This document shows, one piece after another, positions 35,933 to 43,994 of a stretch of 64,000 nucleotides of DNA. The position numbers and the translations under genes are program-made. This DNA comes from Rhodospirillaceae bacterium. Its GTDB lineage: Bacteria > Pseudomonadota > Alphaproteobacteria > SP197. A model generated the notes under the pieces. That model was not told the origin of the DNA and did not search any database. It saw only the letters and a program-made list of their open reading frames with translations. The number at the start of each line of letters is the position of its first letter. Positions within the stretch are counted from its first letter, which is position 1. Location: assembly GCA_002722885.1 (NCBI GenBank), contig PBNE01000002.1, positions 1 through 64,000 of the forward strand, written 5' to 3'.

Positions 35933-36664
35933 ATGGCTCGATTGAACTTTCGAAAAGGCCTGGCCATGGCCTGTGTTCTGACCTGCAGCGCCGTGCTGGC
36001 GGGCTCCAAGTCGACCGCTGAGGAAGGCTGGGTACCCTTCACCAAGGATGAACTCCACGCCTACCTCTCGGGCAAGACCCAGGTCTGGGATCCCAACGGC
36101 GGTGCGTACTACGCCCCAGACGGAACACTGGACACGCTGTGGGATGGTGCCCGTGAAGGCGGGACCTGGTCTGTTACCAGCAACGGGGCTCTGTGCTGGC
36201 ATGTCGCGAGCTGGGGTGAGCTGGAGTGTGAAGCCTACTTCCACGTCGGAAATGACGTCATGTACAGCTACTACGGCGAGACGGGCCTGGCTTCGGAACG
36301 ACAGGATGGCAACACGCTCGATGCGCTGGCGGCCGGCACCGGCCTCGTCCTCGACATTGATCGTGAGTTCCTGACTCCCGACGAAGCCATGAACCTTGTG
36401 TCCGGACACACCGAGTTCTTCGGGGATGACGGAGCGATCTACTACGCGTCCGACCACACCATGACCACGGTCTGGAACGGCGTCCGGCACAGCGGCACCT
36501 GGAGCATCGACGATGACGGCGGCGTCTGCTGGGATGTCCCTGCCTGGGGCGAGGAGCCCTGTCGGCAATACTACGAAGGCGAAGAAAGCCTGATGGTCCT
36601 GCACAAGGGCCGAGATTTCTCTGCCGAGGATTTCTCAGTGGGCGACGCCACGACACAGTTCTGA
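35933..36664 (+). CDS. Exported protein with two tandem DUF995-like repeats
   Basis: A 243-residue protein with an N-terminal signal sequence (hydrophobic MACVLTCSAVLAG). The mature part is an internal duplication: residues 36-113 and 147-224 align as LTxDExxxxxSGxT... GGAYYAPDGTLDTLWDG... GTWSV... LCWxVxxWGExxC, with Trp, Gly and two Cys kept in each copy. This G-T-W-S...C pattern resembles DUF995, usually a single-domain periplasmic protein in alphaproteobacteria. No function is assigned. It follows the other exported protein by 29 bases. Confidence 0.62.
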   Translation: MARLNFRKGLAMACVLTCSAVLAGSKSTAEEGWVPFTKDELHAYLSGKTQVWDPNGGAYYAPDGTLDTLWDGAREGGTWSVTSNGALCWHVASWGELECEAYFHVGNDVMYSYYGETGLASERQDGNTLDALAAGTGLVLDIDREFLTPDEAMNLVSGHTEFFGDDGAIYYASDHTMTTVWNGVRHSGTWSIDDDGGVCWDVPAWGEEPCRQYYEGEESLMVLHKGRDFSAEDFSVGDATTQF

Positions 36665-36770
36665 TCCTCACCCCACTCGCACGCGCCTGAGGCAACACGC
36701 TGCGACACAGGGGTTGTCGCGCGGGCGTGTGTTCGGGCCCGGAGAGTGTTGGAACGTCCAACGCCCGACA

Positions 36771-38816
36771 TCATGTGTGATCGCGCGGCACCGTTGTTTT
36801 GAAGACGCGTTTGAACACCGACTCCTCGCCTTCGAATGCCTCAAGGCTTGCTTCCAGCAGGTAATCCTCTCGGGTCATTGCCATGGAACAGCGGGCATTG
36901 TGGTGGGTGGACCAGTCGCCACGTTTGCGCTCGAAACCATAGGTGATCTCACCCGTGGCACTTTGGGGATCATCCGGGTGGATGCGCCAGAGTTCGCGGC
37001 GCCAGCCGGTAATCTCCAGATCGATTTCCTCGATATGTTTGGTGCCGTCATCAGCGACGACTTCCAACTGCCAGAATCCGGTTTGCGCATCCATGCTGGC
37101 AGTCTGGCGCATGGTCGCTTGTTCGATAACGGTGACCTTGCCTGATGGTGCTTCCTGTGGTGGATCGAAAGCGATGATTTCATCCAGTTCGCGTGGCGCA
37201 CGCATGGGCAAGGCGATGGTGCTGGTGCCGGGCATCAGGGTCAGCGTTGCCGGTTCCGGCGCGGGCCAGACCATGGGGAAACAGCTGGTGGAGACAGCGA
37301 TGCGCAAACGATGTCCGGGTTTCAGTGAAAATGCAGTGTCATTGAGTTTGAATGCGATGGTGTAACGTCGGCCCGGTTCCAGCGAGACCGGGTTTTCCTG
37401 ATCCTGCAGATGGGTGAGGTTCTTGACCCCCCATGTCATGCGGCTGACCGCACCATCGGGGAAGACGTCATTGAGACGGACCACCGCCTGGGCGACCGGC
37501 TTGTCGACCGAGAACTCCAGCGTGACCACTGGAGCTCCGAGGATTTCCAGGGGTTCCATGACGGGTTCGGTGTCGAAGCAGAGCGAACCGGAATCATCCA
37601 TGCGCTGGTCGGTCGCCAGATCGGTTCCGGTGTCGTGGCGGCACCATTCACCCGAAGCAAAGCCAGTCTGGAGCGGCGATCGGATCGTCATCGGACGATT
37701 GCCCCGTTCCGGTTCGTTGGCAAGCACGCCCCGGTCGTTCATCGCAAACTCGCGCGTCGTGACGTTGCCATCGGTCACGGGCCAGACGGGCTCGGCAATC
37801 CAGCGGCCGGGCCAGGTTTCGACCCAGGCGGCGGGACGCTCCGAAGCCATCATAAAGGTGCGCAACATCGGCTCCTCCATGATGCCGGTCGCCTCACCCT
37901 TCAGCCAGTGGTCCCACCAGCGCACGAATTCGCTCAACACATCTGCGGTCGGCCCGGGCCCGCCGCGGAAGCCATAGGTGTGCGACCAGGCGCCGATCAC
38001 GCCGATGCGCGGCACATCGAGATGTTCGAGCAGGCGCGGGATCGCGTTCTGGTAACCGTCGTTCCAGCCACCAATGGCAAAAACCGGAATGTCGATCGCG
38101 CCATAGTCCTCGCAGACCGAGCCGTGTTTCCAGTAGGCGTCACGGCGCTGGTGGCCAAGCCAGGTTTCGAGCAGCAATGGTGTGGCATCCAGCCGCGCTT
38201 GCCACATCTCACGCCAGCGCTCGCCGACGATTTCAGGGTCAGGCGGTGGCGGGCTCACCCTGCCAAAGAAAGTCGAGGCCCAGGAGAAGTTGTCGCCCAG
38301 AACGCAGCCGCCCATGTAGTGAATGTCGTCATTGTAACGGTCGTCGGTCGAACAGGCCGTGACGATCGCCTTCAACGCCGGCGGTCGGCGCGCGGCGACC
38401 TGGAGCCCGTTGAAGCCGCCCCAACTGATCCCGATCATGCCAACGCTGCCCGAACACCAGGACTGCTCTGCAAGCCAGGCAATGATCTCCAGCGCGTCGT
38501 CCTGTTCCTGCTTCAGATACTCGTCATCAAGCAGACCGTCGCTGTCACCCGCGCCACGCAGGTCGACCCGGATGGAGGCATAACCATGGCCCGCGAACCA
38601 GCCATGCATGGGATCATCGCGCTGGCGCGTACCATCACGGCGGCGATAGGGCACGTATTCCAGGATCGCGGGAATCGGTTGGGCTTCAGCACCATCGGGC
38701 AGCCACAGACGCGCAGCCAAGCGTGTGCCGTCGGCAAGGGGAATCCAGACGGTTTCGTGGATGACGAAGGTCCTTGGCAGATCATCTCGAACCGTTGGTC
38801 CCGCACGTTTCACCAT
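36771..38816 (-). CDS. CocE/NonD family serine hydrolase
   Basis: A 681-residue alpha/beta hydrolase with an X-Pro dipeptidyl-peptidase-like layout. The N-terminal catalytic domain has VPYRRRDGT, RVDLRGAGDSDG and the nucleophile Ser in GISWGGFNG. The acid/His regions appear near IGGWNDGYQ and GAWSHTYG, and the C-terminal part is a jelly-roll (beta-rich, PGHRLRIAVSTSCFP). Family members hydrolyse esters or amides such as cocaine, glutaryl-7-ACA or N-terminal dipeptides. The ATG at 38816 lies two bases after the preceding enolase-superfamily gene, so it is the last gene of a three-gene operon. No signal peptide is seen. Confidence 0.85.
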   Translation of the reverse strand: MVKRAGPTVRDDLPRTFVIHETVWIPLADGTRLAARLWLPDGAEAQPIPAILEYVPYRRRDGTRQRDDPMHGWFAGHGYASIRVDLRGAGDSDGLLDDEYLKQEQDDALEIIAWLAEQSWCSGSVGMIGISWGGFNGLQVAARRPPALKAIVTACSTDDRYNDDIHYMGGCVLGDNFSWASTFFGRVSPPPPDPEIVGERWREMWQARLDATPLLLETWLGHQRRDAYWKHGSVCEDYGAIDIPVFAIGGWNDGYQNAIPRLLEHLDVPRIGVIGAWSHTYGFRGGPGPTADVLSEFVRWWDHWLKGEATGIMEEPMLRTFMMASERPAAWVETWPGRWIAEPVWPVTDGNVTTREFAMNDRGVLANEPERGNRPMTIRSPLQTGFASGEWCRHDTGTDLATDQRMDDSGSLCFDTEPVMEPLEILGAPVVTLEFSVDKPVAQAVVRLNDVFPDGAVSRMTWGVKNLTHLQDQENPVSLEPGRRYTIAFKLNDTAFSLKPGHRLRIAVSTSCFPMVWPAPEPATLTLMPGTSTIALPMRAPRELDEIIAFDPPQEAPSGKVTVIEQATMRQTASMDAQTGFWQLEVVADDGTKHIEEIDLEITGWRRELWRIHPDDPQSATGEITYGFERKRGDWSTHHNARCSMAMTREDYLLEASLEAFEGEESVFKRVFKTTVPRDHT

Positions 38817-38818
38817 CG

Positions 38819-39925
38819 TCAGTTCTCCCAGATACTTTCCTGGTGGGTCGCTGCTTCCAGCCATGTCGGGTTGATCTCGATACCCCAGCCCGGAGCATCG
38901 GGCACGGTGACCTTGCCGTCGGTGACGCCATAGGGATCACCCAGGAAGAGATCGTCCTGCCAGGGGTAGTAATCCAGCCCCTCGATGGAGAGCTCGAGGT
39001 ATCTGCCGGCATTGGGCAGGGCAGGCAGCAGGTGCATGGTGCACATAGTCACCAGCGACAGGTTGGCACAGTGCGGTGTGACCGGCAGGCATGCCGCCTC
39101 GGCCATGCGGGCGACACGCAAGGTGCGGTTGATGCCGCCCAGATACATGACGTCGGGCTGGGTGATATCGACCGCGCGCATCGCGATCATGTGACGCCAG
39201 GTGAGGAGATCACAATCCTGTTCGCCGCCGGTCACGTCGATGGAAAGCGCGTCGGTAACCTGCTTGGTCTGTTCCAGCTCCCAATAGGGGCAGGGCTCCT
39301 CGAAATGGCTGATGCCTTCATCCTCTAGCAGTTTGCCGATTTCGATCGCACGCGCCGGTGAGAAGCCGGAGTTAGCGTCTACCAGCTTGGTGATGCCGTC
39401 GCCCAAGGCACGGGCCACGGTGGGCACAATCTCCTCAGAACGGCCGGGCCAATGGTCGACATCGCGGCCGCATTCGGTCGCGACACGCCACTTGAAGGCA
39501 TCAAAGCCCTTCTCGTCTCGCAGGGCGCAGAGCCGGTCGGCTTCGTCCTGGGGTGTAATGTCACGCTTCATGGAGCTGCCGTAGGCGCGCAGCCGGCCGG
39601 GCCGGCCGCCGAGCAGCTCCACCACCGGCTTTCCTTCCAGTTTGCCGCGCAGATCCCACAGCGCCGTGTCGAGACCGGCCATGGCACGGCGCAGGTAGGA
39701 GCCCGGAAACTTGTGCTCACGCTCGGTGATGACATCGAGCGTGTCGTCGAAGTCGAGCGCGTCGGTGCCCAGCGCATGCGGCGCGACCTGGCGATGGAAG
39801 ATCTGCGCGGTGATGTCGGCGTGATAGGTCGACACCTGGCCCCAGCCCTGCTCGCCGCTGTCGGCCGTGACGCGGACAAAGGCGACATAGGGTTTGGCGA
39901 AGGTTTCGAGCTTGGCGATCTTCAT
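38819..39925 (-). CDS. Mandelate racemase/muconate lactonizing enzyme family protein
   Basis: A 368-residue enolase-superfamily enzyme. The metal ligands are visible as Asp in KLVDANSGF, Glu in HFEEPCPYW and Glu in TGGEQDC; the mandelate-racemase type His lies in TPHCANLSL. On the opposite face the usual K-x-K appears as FKWRV, with Arg for the second Lys. These features suggest a sugar-acid dehydratase or racemase. The ATG at 39925 has AAGGAAA four bases ahead. It lies 10 bases after the GMC oxidoreductase gene and two bases before the CocE-like gene. Confidence 0.85.
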   Translation of the reverse strand: MKIAKLETFAKPYVAFVRVTADSGEQGWGQVSTYHADITAQIFHRQVAPHALGTDALDFDDTLDVITEREHKFPGSYLRRAMAGLDTALWDLRGKLEGKPVVELLGGRPGRLRAYGSSMKRDITPQDEADRLCALRDEKGFDAFKWRVATECGRDVDHWPGRSEEIVPTVARALGDGITKLVDANSGFSPARAIEIGKLLEDEGISHFEEPCPYWELEQTKQVTDALSIDVTGGEQDCDLLTWRHMIAMRAVDITQPDVMYLGGINRTLRVARMAEAACLPVTPHCANLSLVTMCTMHLLPALPNAGRYLELSIEGLDYYPWQDDLFLGDPYGVTDGKVTVPDAPGWGIEINPTWLEAATHQESIWEN

Positions 39926-39935
39926 GGGGTTTCCT

Positions 39936-41549
39936 TCAGGTCTCTTCGAGGATGAACCCGGCGGCATGCGCGGCGGTCATCATGGTGGGACCGTTGGTGT
40001 TGCCGGCGATGATGTTGGGGAACACCGAGGCGTCGATCACACGCAGGCCGTCGAGGCCGTGAATACGCAGACGGGAATCGACCACGGCCTCGGCCGGCTC
40101 CGGTCCCATACGGCAGGTGCAGCAGGGGTGATAGACCGTGCCTGCGGACTCGCGGATGTACGCGATCATATCGTCGTCGCTCGCCACGCCGGGCCCGGGG
40201 CGCAACTCCTCGGTGATCACGGCGGCCAGCGCCGGCTGGGAAGCGAGATGGCGCAGGAAGGTCATTGCCTCCAGCATCTCCTGGAGATCGTGCTCGGTGC
40301 CGAAGCTGTTGGGGTAGATCGCCGGAGGCTCGAAAGGATCGGCCGAGCGCAGTTCCAGGTGCCCCCGGCTGGTCGGACGGCAGGCCGAGAGGCCCAGCCC
40401 GATGGCGCGGAAGGGATCGGGGTTCAGCACCGGGCGTTCGCCGTCGTGCGCGCCGGTCAGCGTGCTCATAGCCTGGAAGTAGAGCTGCATGTTGGGCCGG
40501 TCGCGGTCCGGGTTGCTGCGGAAGAAGCCGCCGCCGTGGTTGATGCTGAGGCTGAGCGGGCCACGCCCGGTGAGCAGATACTGCATGCCCGAGAGCAGCT
40601 TCGCAGGCCAGGAGTGCAATCGCTCGTTCAGCGTCGGGTGTGTCACACCGAAGGTGAAGCCCCCGCCCAGGTGATCCTGCAGATGGTGTCCGACATTGGC
40701 ATTGTCGTGCACGACATCGATACCGTGCGCGCGCAGATGTTCGGCCGGGCCCACGCCCGAGAGCATGAGGAGCTGGGGCGAGTTGACCGCACCGCCCGAC
40801 AGGATGACCTCGCGCCCGGCACGAGCCGTGACCTCCTTGCCGCCCTGGCGGTAGACAACGCCTGTGGCGCGCTTGCCGTCGAACAGCACACGCAGGACAT
40901 GGGCGCCGGTCTCCACCCGCAGGTTGGCGCGTTTCATGGCTGGACGCAGAAAGGCGCGGGCCGCCGACATGCGGCGGCTGTTCTTCATGGTAAACTGGAA
41001 GTAGCCGACACCTTCCTGTTCGGCGCCGTTGAGATCGGGGTTGTAGGGCAGCCCCGCTTGCTTGCCCGCCTCGATATAGGCCCTGCAGTAGTGTTCGATC
41101 TGCCGTGAGACATCGGCGACATGCAAAGGCCCGCCGGCGCCGCGCCAGGCATCGGCGCCGGCCTGGTTGTCCTCGATCGCCTTGAAGGTGGGCAGCACGT
41201 CGTCCCAGCCCCAGCCGGGGTTCCCGGCCGCGGCCCAGTCGTCGTAGTCGGCCCTGTGGCCACGGATGTAGACCATGGCGTTGATCGAGCTCGATCCGCC
41301 TAGCACCTTGCCGCGCGGCCAGTAGTCCGACCGTCCGCCCAGGCCGGGATCCGGCTCGGTTTCGTAGGCCCAGTTCAGCTCGGGATTGTAGAAGGTCTTG
41401 CCATAGCCCAGGGGCACGTGAATCCAGAAGCGCCGATCGCTGGGGCCAGCTTCCAGCACCAGGATGTTGCGCCTGCCATCGGCACTGAGCCTGTCGGCCA
41501 GCACACAGCCGGCCGAACCCGCGCCCACGATGATCGTATCGAACTCCAT
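39936..41549 (-). CDS. GMC-family FAD oxidoreductase (choline/alcohol dehydrogenase type)
   Basis: A 537-residue flavoprotein with an N-terminal FAD-binding motif DTIIVGAGSAGCVLADRL, the GMC signature WPRGKVLGGSSSINAMVYIRG, GGAVNSPQLLMLSGVGP, a catalytic His near YHPCCTCRMG and Asn in NTNGPTMM. It oxidises an alcohol to an aldehyde, as choline dehydrogenase BetA and alkanol dehydrogenases do. No betB or betI lies beside it, so choline is not proven. It is first in an operon with the enolase-superfamily and CocE-like genes. Confidence 0.88.
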   Translation of the reverse strand: MEFDTIIVGAGSAGCVLADRLSADGRRNILVLEAGPSDRRFWIHVPLGYGKTFYNPELNWAYETEPDPGLGGRSDYWPRGKVLGGSSSINAMVYIRGHRADYDDWAAAGNPGWGWDDVLPTFKAIEDNQAGADAWRGAGGPLHVADVSRQIEHYCRAYIEAGKQAGLPYNPDLNGAEQEGVGYFQFTMKNSRRMSAARAFLRPAMKRANLRVETGAHVLRVLFDGKRATGVVYRQGGKEVTARAGREVILSGGAVNSPQLLMLSGVGPAEHLRAHGIDVVHDNANVGHHLQDHLGGGFTFGVTHPTLNERLHSWPAKLLSGMQYLLTGRGPLSLSINHGGGFFRSNPDRDRPNMQLYFQAMSTLTGAHDGERPVLNPDPFRAIGLGLSACRPTSRGHLELRSADPFEPPAIYPNSFGTEHDLQEMLEAMTFLRHLASQPALAAVITEELRPGPGVASDDDMIAYIRESAGTVYHPCCTCRMGPEPAEAVVDSRLRIHGLDGLRVIDASVFPNIIAGNTNGPTMMTAAHAAGFILEET

Positions 41550-41604
41550 GGCGGCGCACGTTCCGGCGCAGTCATGGGAAAATCAATCGGTATTTGACCT
41601 GGAA

Positions 41605-41717
41605 CCGTCATCGCCCCACCTGATGGGGCGATCCATCCCGGTCCGATGCCAACAACACTGCCGGCGTGTTCCGCGCAGGCGGACGATGGATGCCCCGGTC
41701 AAGCCGTGGCATGACGG
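41605..41717. repeat. Two-module palindromic intergenic repeat (GTCAT type)
   Basis: The element begins CCGTCAT and ends ATGACGG, perfect inverted ends. An inner pair ATCCATC (41631-41637) and GATGGAT (41685-41691) is also inverted. The reverse strand reads GTCATGCCACGGCTTGACC, the module that gives spurious MPRLDRGI peptides in many alphaproteobacterial genomes. The transcript could fold into a long imperfect hairpin. It lies in the 437-base gap between the GMC and M24 genes. Confidence 0.75.
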
Positions 41718-41986
41718 AAGAAGGTTCGGGAATCAGCGAGCCGGCAGACGTGGAACGTCGCCGGCTCGCGAGAGGTCCTCCCCGGACCTGGTGCACGGCC
41801 ACTCTCAAGGGCGACTCGTGCAATGCCGCAGTCTTACCAAAAATCGTGGCGACCGTGTGACGGAATCTTTCTTACCGTGTTCCCTCAGTCGCCGGGCGCT
41901 CGCTCCTCTCGCTTGGCTTTCGGCCCTGGTCGAACCGTCGCGCAATCGCGCTGTATCGCTGCCATGTGGCGGCGGAGCAGGGGTCC
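41718..41986. other. Non-coding stretch downstream of the M24 gene
   Basis: No credible gene is seen. The stretch holds the second copy of the CTCAGTC repeat at 41883-41922; the remainder shows no promoter or RNA structure I can defend. Confidence 0.5.
41883..41922. repeat. Dispersed intergenic repeat, copy 2
   Basis: Starts CCTCAGTCGCCGGGC and continues CTCGCTCCTCTCGCTTGGC; it pairs with the copy at 33814-33853. The sequence is of a kind often met in alphaproteobacterial intergenic DNA. Confidence 0.5.
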
Positions 41987-43231
41987 TCAGCCCTCACAAA
42001 CCAGGACATCGAAGGGAATCCGGCTGGTATCGACGAGATTTCGGGCGCCGGCTTCCTCGATCACGAAGGTGTCGATCAGGCCGGTGTCCCAGAGAGTCTC
42101 GAAGTTGCCGACAAAACCATCCTGCCAGACCACATCGTCGGGCGGGTCTTCGTCGTAGGAGAAGTTGAACTCATCGACCCAATCGGGCGGTAGGGCAATG
42201 CCGAGCTCATAGCCGATGCACCATCCGGCCTGTTTGCCCTCGAAGCCGCAGTCCTTGTAGTAGCGCCGCAACTCGGCATTGACCTCGCGGACCGGCCGGC
42301 CGGCGCGTGCTTCCTTCGCAAAGACATCCCAGGAATCGCCGGAGCGCCGGTAACGGTCACGAACCTCTTCGGGGGGCTCACCGGTCCAGAAACCGCGCAG
42401 GATGTTCGCGTGGTAGCGGAACCAGACGCCGGAGCAGTCGATCTTGATGTGTTCGTTGGCCTGGATCACACGGCGGCGCGGCATCTGGTGCCCGCCGATG
42501 GTGTTGCCTGACTGGATCATGATCGGGATCGCCGAGAGCTCACCGCCGGCGTGGTGCATGGCACAGGCCATCTCGGCCTCGACATCAAGCTCGGTGACAC
42601 CAGGCCGGATCGTCCTCCAGGCCGTTTCATGGGCCAGTTCGCAGATACGCATGGCCCGCTCGATGTGGGCGATCTCGGCCGGAGACTTCACGCCGCGGGC
42701 CGTCCTCAGGATCATGCTGGCGTCGACGACCTCACAGCCGGCCTCGCGGAAGGCCATCTCGATCGTTTCCTGGACCCAGCGGTTGGGCTGAAAGCTGCGG
42801 AACTCCATGCCGACCCGGGTCCCGGGCTTGAGCAGGCCACTGGCCTTCAACTCGTTCACGATGAACGGCGGCTGGCCTTCGGGCGAGCGGCTGTCAAAGT
42901 AGCGGATGTCTTCGGCCACCGATGTCTTGTAGAGCAGCGCGTCCTCGCCGACGGCATCGAAATGGATCGGCTCATCCCAGCCGAGACAGAGCGCGGTGCC
43001 CAGGCAGGCACCCCAGTTCGACGGCGCCTGGGTGCGATACCAGGCGGCATAATAGCCGTGCAGCCAGCACATATGCGCAGGCGCGGTGGCAAAGAGGATG
43101 TCGATGCCTTCGGCCTCCATCATGGCCTTGGCTTTGGTCCAGCGCGCTAGGTACTCCGCCTTGGGAAAGGCCAGTTCGACCGGTTCGGCGTTGGTCCGGT
43201 CGAAGGAGGTGGAGACGCGTGGTTTGGCCAT
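41987..43231 (-). CDS. M24 creatinase-fold hydrolase without metal ligands
   Basis: A 414-residue pita-bread protein. The N-terminal domain has ILFATAPAHMCWLHGY; the C-terminal domain has KSPAEIAHIERA and NTIGGHQMPRRR. Where aminopeptidases have two Asp and a His for metal, this protein has DCSGVWFRYHANILRGF (second Asp replaced by Asn) and GYELGIALPPDW (His replaced by Tyr), as in creatinase and ectoine hydrolase, which work without metal; the His in GGHQMP is placed like catalytic H232 of creatinase. It likely splits an amide or amidino bond of a small metabolite. The ATG at 43231 is preferred over an upstream one. Confidence 0.75.
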   Translation of the reverse strand: MAKPRVSTSFDRTNAEPVELAFPKAEYLARWTKAKAMMEAEGIDILFATAPAHMCWLHGYYAAWYRTQAPSNWGACLGTALCLGWDEPIHFDAVGEDALLYKTSVAEDIRYFDSRSPEGQPPFIVNELKASGLLKPGTRVGMEFRSFQPNRWVQETIEMAFREAGCEVVDASMILRTARGVKSPAEIAHIERAMRICELAHETAWRTIRPGVTELDVEAEMACAMHHAGGELSAIPIMIQSGNTIGGHQMPRRRVIQANEHIKIDCSGVWFRYHANILRGFWTGEPPEEVRDRYRRSGDSWDVFAKEARAGRPVREVNAELRRYYKDCGFEGKQAGWCIGYELGIALPPDWVDEFNFSYDEDPPDDVVWQDGFVGNFETLWDTGLIDTFVIEEAGARNLVDTSRIPFDVLVCEG

Positions 43232-43325
43232 GAGAGCCCCCAATTGTGCATCTTGATGACAGGTGACAAACCAATCACGGCTGACACACCCCGACAAGCT
43301 TCACATGGCGCCTCGTATTGACAAG

Positions 43326-43337
43326 TGACAATTGTCA
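43326..43337. promoter_or_regulatory. Perfect palindrome ahead of higBA, likely autoregulatory operator
   Basis: TGACAATTGTCA is a perfect 12-base palindrome 21 bases before the toxin start, just after a TTGACA box (43318-43323). HigA-type antitoxins usually bind such palindromes and repress their own operon. The role is inference from position. Confidence 0.55.
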
Positions 43338-43358
43338 TATTTCACCTTATCATCAATC

Positions 43359-43640
43359 ATGATCGCGACGATCCGGCATAAGGGACTGCGCCACCTGTAT
43401 GAGCGCGGAGAAACCCACGGCGTCAGCGGCGATCAGATCAAGCGGTTGAGACGCATCCTGATTCTGCTCGACAACGCTGCTTCGCTTGACGATCTCGATG
43501 CGATGCCCGGCATGCGGCTGCACCCCAAGACGGGCGATCTGAAAGGGATGTGGTCTTTGTCGGTGACCGGAAACTGGCGTGTCGTGTTTCGCTTCGACGA
43601 TGGCGATGTGAACGATGTCGACCTTCTCGACTATCATTAG
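43359..43640 (+). CDS. higB: HigB/RelE-type toxin (mRNA interferase)
   Basis: A 93-residue basic protein with the HigB layout: [13 protein letters not shown] at the start, then [38 protein letters not shown] and the C-terminal DVDLLDYH. The family cleaves mRNA on the ribosome. The gene precedes its antitoxin, the order typical for higBA, by ten bases. The ATG at 43359 matches family starts. Confidence 0.92.
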   Translation: MIATIRHKGLRHLYERGETHGVSGDQIKRLRRILILLDNAASLDDLDAMPGMRLHPKTGDLKGMWSLSVTGNWRVVFRFDDGDVNDVDLLDYH

Positions 43641-43650
43641 GGAGACTGCA

Positions 43651-43944
43651 ATGACGATGTTCGATCCACCCCACCCTGGCGAAATGGTACGGGAAGAATG
43701 CCTTGAGCCACTGGGCCTCACCGTGACCGGAGCCGCACGCGCCTTGGGCGTGACGCGGCAGACTCTCAACAACCTGGTCAACGAACGTAGCGGGATATCG
43801 CCCGACATGGCCATCCGGCTGGAAAAGGCGTTCGGATCGTCCGCCGAACTCTGGCTGCGCCTGCAGGCGGCATTTGATCTGGCGCAGGCCCGTAAGCGTC
43901 AAGACACCTTCAAGGTGGAACGGCTCGTTTCCCGAGCGGCTTGA
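43651..43944 (+). CDS. higA: HigA-type antitoxin (XRE family)
   Basis: A 97-residue protein with the HigA N-terminus [19 protein letters not shown], a helix-turn-helix ([24 protein letters not shown]) and the conserved [18 protein letters not shown]. It binds and blocks HigB and represses the operon. AGGGAG lies before the ATG at 43651. The toxin-antitoxin pair sits between the M24 gene and an amidase gene, a common place for such modules to insert. Confidence 0.93.
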   Translation: MTMFDPPHPGEMVREECLEPLGLTVTGAARALGVTRQTLNNLVNERSGISPDMAIRLEKAFGSSAELWLRLQAAFDLAQARKRQDTFKVERLVSRAA

Positions 43945-43994
43945 CACCTTCAACCGACCGCCTTCTGCTTGCCACCACAGCAAGGGAGCGCGAC

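Noticed and set aside
41666..41860. Small open frame over the palindromic repeat (MPRLDRGI-like peptide on the other strand)
   Set aside because: Such peptides are translation artefacts of this repeat family.
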